Shown: piece after piece, positions 60,637 through 64,000 of the stretch
Position numbering within the stretch: the stretch's first letter is position 1
How the letters are laid out: every line of letters begins with the position of its first letter
Origin: JAGPUQ01 sp036677085
Lineage (GTDB): Bacteria; Pseudomonadota; Gammaproteobacteria; Pseudomonadales; Porticoccaceae
Assembly (NCBI GenBank): GCA_036677085.1
Contig: JAKFFI010000055.1
Span: forward strand, 42,872-106,871
Reading direction: 5' to 3'
DNA: 64,000 nt
Translations under genes and position numbers: made by a program
Notes under the pieces: generated by a model
The model's input: only the letters and a program-made list of their open reading frames with translations
What the model was told of the DNA's origin: nothing
Databases searched by the model: none

Positions 60637-62633
60637 CAGGCGAGCAGTGCCTCCGCGGTGGCGACGACGTTGGCGGCGGTAAAGCCGAACTGCGCCATCA
60701 GGGCATCGGCCGGCGCCGAGGCCCCGAAGCTCGTCATGCCGATCACGGCGCCGTCGAGCCCCACATATTTGTACCAGCCGTCGCCCTGAGCCGCTTCCAC
60801 CGCGAGCCGCGCCCGCACCGCCTTGGGCAGCACGGCTTCCCGATACGTCGCCGGCTGGGCGTCGAAACGCTCGCTGCAGGGCATCGACACCAAGCGCACT
60901 TTGCGTCCGGCGGCTTCCAGTTGCTGCGCGGCCGCCACCGTCAGCTGCACCTCGGAACCGGTAGCGATCAGGATCAGCTCCGGCGTTCCCGCGCAGTCGC
61001 GCAGCACATAGCCGCCGCGGGCGATGGCATCGACCTGCTCCGCGCTGCGCGGCTGATGCGGCAGGTTCTGGCGGGTCAGGATCAGGGCCGAGGGGCCGTC
61101 CCGTCGCGCGATGGCGGCGCGCCAGGCGACGGCGGTTTCCACTGCGTCGCAGGGCCGCCAGGTATCCACGTTCGGCGTCGCGCGCAGGCTCGCCAGATGC
61201 TCTACCGGCTGGTGGGTGGGGCCGTCCTCGCCGAGACCGATGGAATCGTGCGTCAGCACAAAAATGTGGCCCTGCTTCATCAACGCCGCCATGCGCAGTG
61301 CGTTGCGGCAGTAGTCGATAAACACCAGGAAGGTAGCGCTGTAGTGGATAAAACCGCCGTACAGCGCAATGCCGTTGCCGATCGCCGCCATGGCGAATTC
61401 GCGCACGCCGTAATGAATGTAGTTGCCGCCGGCGGCGTTTTCCGCAATCGACCGGCTGCCCTTCCAGATGGTGTTGTTGGACCCGGCCAGATCCGCCGAG
61501 CCGCCGATCAGTTCCGGCAGCAACGGCCCGTAGGCGTCGAGGCAGTTCTGCGACGCCTTGCGGGTAGCGGGACTCTCGCCCTTCTCCTGACACAGGCGGA
61601 TGTAAGCCTCGGCAGCGGGCGCGAAGGCCGCCGGCAGTTCCCCGCGCCAGCGCCGTTCCAGTTCCGCCGCCAGTTCGGGATAAGCGGTGCGATAGGCGGC
61701 GAAGCGCTGGCTCCAGGCGGCTTCGGCGGCGGCGCCCCGGGGCCGGGCGTCCCATTGGGCACTAATCGGCGCGGGAATCTCGAACGGCGGCGCGGTCCAG
61801 CCCAGGGCGACGCGGGCCGCGGCGATTTCGGCATCGCCCAGGGGTGAACCGTGGCAGATTTCCTTGCCCTGCTTGGTGGGCGCGCCGAAGCCGATGATGG
61901 TCTTGCAGCAGATCAACGTCGGCCTGGCGGTGTCCTGGCGGGCGCGTGCAACGGCGGCCTCGATGGCCTCGGCATCGTGGCCATCCACGTCCGCGATCAC
62001 CTGCCAGCCGTAGGCCTCGAAACGGCGCGGCGTGTCGTCGGTGAACCAGCCCTCGACCTCGCCGTCGATGGAAATGCCGTTGTCATCGTAGAACGCCATC
62101 AGCTTGCCGAGTCCCAGCGTGCCGGCCAGCGAGCAGGCCTCGTGGGAGATGCCCTCCATCAGGCAGCCGTCGCCGAGAAACACATAGGTGTGGTGATCCA
62201 CCACCGCGTGCCCGGGCCGGTTGAACTGCGCCGCCAACACTTTTTCGGCCAGCGCCATGCCCACCGCGTTGGCGAGTCCCTGGCCCAGCGGCCCGGTGGT
62301 GGTCTCGACGCCGGGCGTGTCACCGTATTCGGGGTGGCCCGGCGTTTTGGAGTGCAGTTGGCGGAAGTTCTTCAGATCGTCCAGGGACAGGTCGTAGCCG
62401 GTCAGGTGCAGCAGCGCATAGAGCAGCATGGAACCGTGGCCGTTGGAGAGCACGAAGCGGTCGCGGTTGGGCCAGCCCGGATTGGCCGGGTTGTGCACCA
62501 GATGGTGGTTCCACAGCACCTCGGCGATATCCGCCATCCCCATGGGCGCGCCCGGATGGCCGCTGTTGGCCTGTTGCACGGCATCCATGCTGAGCGCCCG
62601 GATGGCGTTGGCGAGATCGCGGCGCTGGGTCAT
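60636..62633 (-). CDS. tkt: Transketolase
   Basis: Transketolase is a thiamine diphosphate enzyme that moves two-carbon units between sugar phosphates. The 665 residues are full length: SGHPGAPMGMADIAEVLW, the ThDP motif GDGCLMEGISHEACSLAG, HDSIGLGEDGPTHQPVEHL and the C-terminal domain. It heads the tkt-epd-pgk-fba operon on the - strand, a set that would serve pentose phosphate exchange and gluconeogenesis or the reductive pentose cycle. RubisCO and phosphoribulokinase are not in the window. Confidence 0.97.
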   Translation of the reverse strand: MTQRRDLANAIRALSMDAVQQANSGHPGAPMGMADIAEVLWNHHLVHNPANPGWPNRDRFVLSNGHGSMLLYALLHLTGYDLSLDDLKNFRQLHSKTPGHPEYGDTPGVETTTGPLGQGLANAVGMALAEKVLAAQFNRPGHAVVDHHTYVFLGDGCLMEGISHEACSLAGTLGLGKLMAFYDDNGISIDGEVEGWFTDDTPRRFEAYGWQVIADVDGHDAEAIEAAVARARQDTARPTLICCKTIIGFGAPTKQGKEICHGSPLGDAEIAAARVALGWTAPPFEIPAPISAQWDARPRGAAAEAAWSQRFAAYRTAYPELAAELERRWRGELPAAFAPAAEAYIRLCQEKGESPATRKASQNCLDAYGPLLPELIGGSADLAGSNNTIWKGSRSIAENAAGGNYIHYGVREFAMAAIGNGIALYGGFIHYSATFLVFIDYCRNALRMAALMKQGHIFVLTHDSIGLGEDGPTHQPVEHLASLRATPNVDTWRPCDAVETAVAWRAAIARRDGPSALILTRQNLPHQPRSAEQVDAIARGGYVLRDCAGTPELILIATGSEVQLTVAAAQQLEAAGRKVRLVSMPCSERFDAQPATYREAVLPKAVRARLAVEAAQGDGWYKYVGLDGAVIGMTSFGASAPADALMAQFGFTAANVVATAEALLA

Positions 62634-63139
62634 CGGGGGCTCCGGGGCGGGATAAAGAGAAGGGTCGCCATTCTCCCGTACTGGCTCCGGGGCGTAAAGG
62701 AAACGAAAGGCCAGTGCGGGCGTAGGCTTCTCTGAATCCCGGACAATTCGTAAGCCAAGCAGATCCGCTTGATCGCCGCGTCATCGCTTGGGACGCATCC
62801 CTGGAAGGAGCAGGGGTCACGGGTAAGGAACAGAGATCTTGTTTCATGGATCAGCCCGTCGTCGCGCGATACAGCCTGCCCTCCAATTCGATGCTCAGAG
62901 GTTAGGCCATCCGGATTCAGGTGGTTAAGAGCTCAGTTGCCATGAGTTTCGAGGAAATCAGGGCCAGCGTATGTAGGTCTTGCGTCAAACCCACCTGACC
63001 CCTTTAGCAGCTTCGGGCCCCCCCTGGGGAGCCAATCGCGTTACGCCACGGGCGTCGGCGGGCGTTACCGCGTCGGCCTGCCTTGCCTTGCCATGGGCCC
63101 TTGGCACAATATACCAATATTTGGTACAGGAGGCTCCCG
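62634..63139. other. Intergenic region between tkt and the toxin-antitoxin pair
   Basis: This stretch of about 500 bases includes the tkt promoter side and the promoter of the parD-like gene. It is lower in GC than the genes to the left and holds only short frames, none with a good ribosome site. It may contain remnants of older accessory genes, but nothing specific can be named. Confidence 0.4.
63112..63126. promoter_or_regulatory. Operator-like palindrome before parD
   Basis: TACCAA and TTGGTA form a perfect 6-bp inverted repeat around TAT, ending 13 bases before the antitoxin ATG and overlapping its likely promoter. ParD-type antitoxins repress their own promoters through such sites, so autoregulation is inferred. 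Confidence 0.5.
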
Positions 63140-63379
63140 ATGGCTAGAAATACCAGCATCACACTTGGCCCCCACTTTGACGAGTTTATAGCCACCCAGG
63201 TTGAGAATGGCCGCTATGGCTCGGCGAGCGAGGTAGTACGTGCCGGACTGCGCCTGCTTGAAGAAACGGAAACCAAACTTGAACGGCTCCGACGCCTCCT
63301 GGATGAAGGCGAGCAGAGCGGAATAGCAGACTATTCCCTTGAAAGCGTCATTGCGGAACTGGACAACGAAGCTCACTGA
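63140..63379 (+). CDS. parD: Type II antitoxin, ParD-like
   Basis: This ribbon-helix-helix protein of 79 residues begins NTSITLGPHFDEFIATQV and contains GRYGSASEVVRAGLRLLEE, the ParD/CopG signature. It should bind DNA as a dimer and neutralise the toxin downstream through its acidic C-terminal half. AGGAGG lies seven bases before the ATG. Its stop overlaps the toxin ATG by one base (TGATG), ensuring coupled expression. Confidence 0.93.
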   Translation: MARNTSITLGPHFDEFIATQVENGRYGSASEVVRAGLRLLEETETKLERLRRLLDEGEQSGIADYSLESVIAELDNEAH

Positions 63380-63672
63380 TGCGTCCATACCTGCTCACTG
63401 CCGCCGCCCGAAAAGACATTGTCGATATAGGCCGCTTCATCTCCGAAAAATGGGGAAAGCGCCAACGCGATAAATACCTCAAGCAGCTTGACGATGCTTT
63501 CAAGCTGCTGGCTCGCCAATCGGATATTGGCCGCGATGCCGATGACATAAAGCCAGGGTACAAAAAGTTCAGTCAGGGCAGTCATATCATCTTTTGCCGC
63601 GCCGGCACGGAATCCAGGATCGTTGTTGTCCGAATTCTCCACAACAGTATGGATGTGGAACAGCATCTCTAA
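63379..63672 (+). CDS. parE: Type II toxin, ParE/RelE superfamily
   Basis: This 97-residue protein has the RelE/ParE fold pattern: LLTAAARKDIVDIGRFISEKWG at the N-terminus, LDDAFKLLARQSDIGRDADDI in the middle and HIIFCRAGTESRIVVVRILHNSMD with the strands near the C-terminus. ParE toxins inhibit DNA gyrase; RelE relatives cleave mRNA. The form here, paired with a ParD-like antitoxin, favours the ParE type. Confidence 0.92.
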   Translation: MRPYLLTAAARKDIVDIGRFISEKWGKRQRDKYLKQLDDAFKLLARQSDIGRDADDIKPGYKKFSQGSHIIFCRAGTESRIVVVRILHNSMDVEQHL

Positions 63673-64000
63673 CCCACCTATCGCCGCAGCAACGGCGACC
63701 GGAACCTAGTGGGGCGAGCAGGAACTTGGGGTCTACCATCGAATTTGCAGGGTGACGGGCTCCCTTGACGCCGGTTAGGATTGACCCTGGCGGGGGTGTG
63801 GCTCCTGGGGTCGGTGGCCGGGTTTTCTCGGCTCGCTCGAACCTGAAATGCCGCCCCCGCCACCTTGCATCATCCGATGGGTCGAACGGGATGGTGCCAA
63901 TCAGTCTTCTGATGTGGCTCTGCCAGTAGACGAGACCGGCGGATGATTTTTCTCAGCCGGTTTTGACGTGCGGAGACTTCGATCATGCCCACCGCCTCTG
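63673..64000. other. Unassigned right-end region, possible mobile-element edge
   Basis: About 330 bases follow parE without a complete gene. Nine-base inverted repeats TGGCGGGGG and CCCCCGCCA lie near 63790 and 63855, and CCGGC and GCCGG flank a T-rich loop around 63935-63960. An ATG at 63985 after GGAG (63972-63975) begins a frame that runs off the edge after five codons. The mixture of short inverted repeats and a start codon next to a toxin-antitoxin pair would fit the end of an insertion element, but I cannot identify one. Confidence 0.3.

Noticed and set aside
60637..61755. A 373-codon upstream extension of the epd frame inside tkt
   Set aside because: The stretch lies in tkt coding sequence in another register, gives an arginine- and glycine-rich nonsense product, and the conserved Epd N-terminus begins at 60636.

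Overview
The window is a gene-dense, high-GC chromosomal segment. Gene content and order point to a gammaproteobacterium: an accB-accC-prmA-DUF3426-fis-purH-purD block, crp divergent from an OsmC/YhfA gene, tkt-epd-pgk-fba, mrcB with a TPR lipoprotein, a finR-like regulator divergent from fpr, and a DUF2333 protein all have counterparts in Pseudomonas or Enterobacteria. The species cannot be named from the sequence. Nearly all of it looks like core chromosome; only the two ends look accessory. No rRNA, tRNA, CRISPR array or complete insertion sequence was recognised.

Layout. 1-170: 3' end of an unrecognised, lower-GC gene. 270-6456: gltB-gltD, ammonia assimilation. 6609-10065: envelope genes uppP and two divergent L,D-transpeptidases. 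10153-14157: beta-CASP nuclease, nitroreductase, and a GNAT/RimK-like ATP-grasp pair. 14295-16084: LysR regulator divergent from ferredoxin-NADP reductase. 16206-17513: rhlE. 17817-21199: sulfotransferase, acyl-CoA ligase and N-formylglutamate amidohydrolase-like operon. 21335-24222: PBP1b with an LpoP-like lipoprotein. 24340-29037: adenosine kinase-like sugar kinase, a c-di-GMP phosphodiesterase candidate, DUF2333.

29198-41093 runs dsbD, aroQ, accB, accC, prmA, a DUF3426 zinc-ribbon protein, fis, purH, a small membrane protein, an Old Yellow Enzyme, purD and coq7. It joins fatty-acid, shikimate, purine and ubiquinone synthesis with the nucleoid protein Fis. The dusB gene usual before fis is missing. 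41081-43616 holds a LysR regulator, a candidate small RNA with a very good intrinsic terminator, the OsmC protein and crp. 43613-48429 carries trpE-trpG-trpD-trpC, overlapping at each junction, and rpe upstream.

48576-53161 looks catabolic: alpha/beta hydrolase, FAD-linked 2-hydroxyacid oxidase, fumarylacetoacetate hydrolase family protein, a short-chain dehydrogenase and an RDD membrane protein. Then come a CorA/ZntB transporter and a PAS-GGDEF-EAL protein with intact motifs. 57293-62633 is the sugar-phosphate operon tkt-epd-pgk-fba. The right end carries a parD-parE-type toxin-antitoxin pair and about 330 bases of unassigned sequence, which may be the edge of a mobile element.

The most unusual items are the candidate sRNA upstream of crp, the GNAT/ATP-grasp pair as a possible peptide-modification unit, the sulfotransferase-ligase operon, and several short in-gene tandem duplications. 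Nothing seen amounts to a clearly new defence or biosynthetic system.
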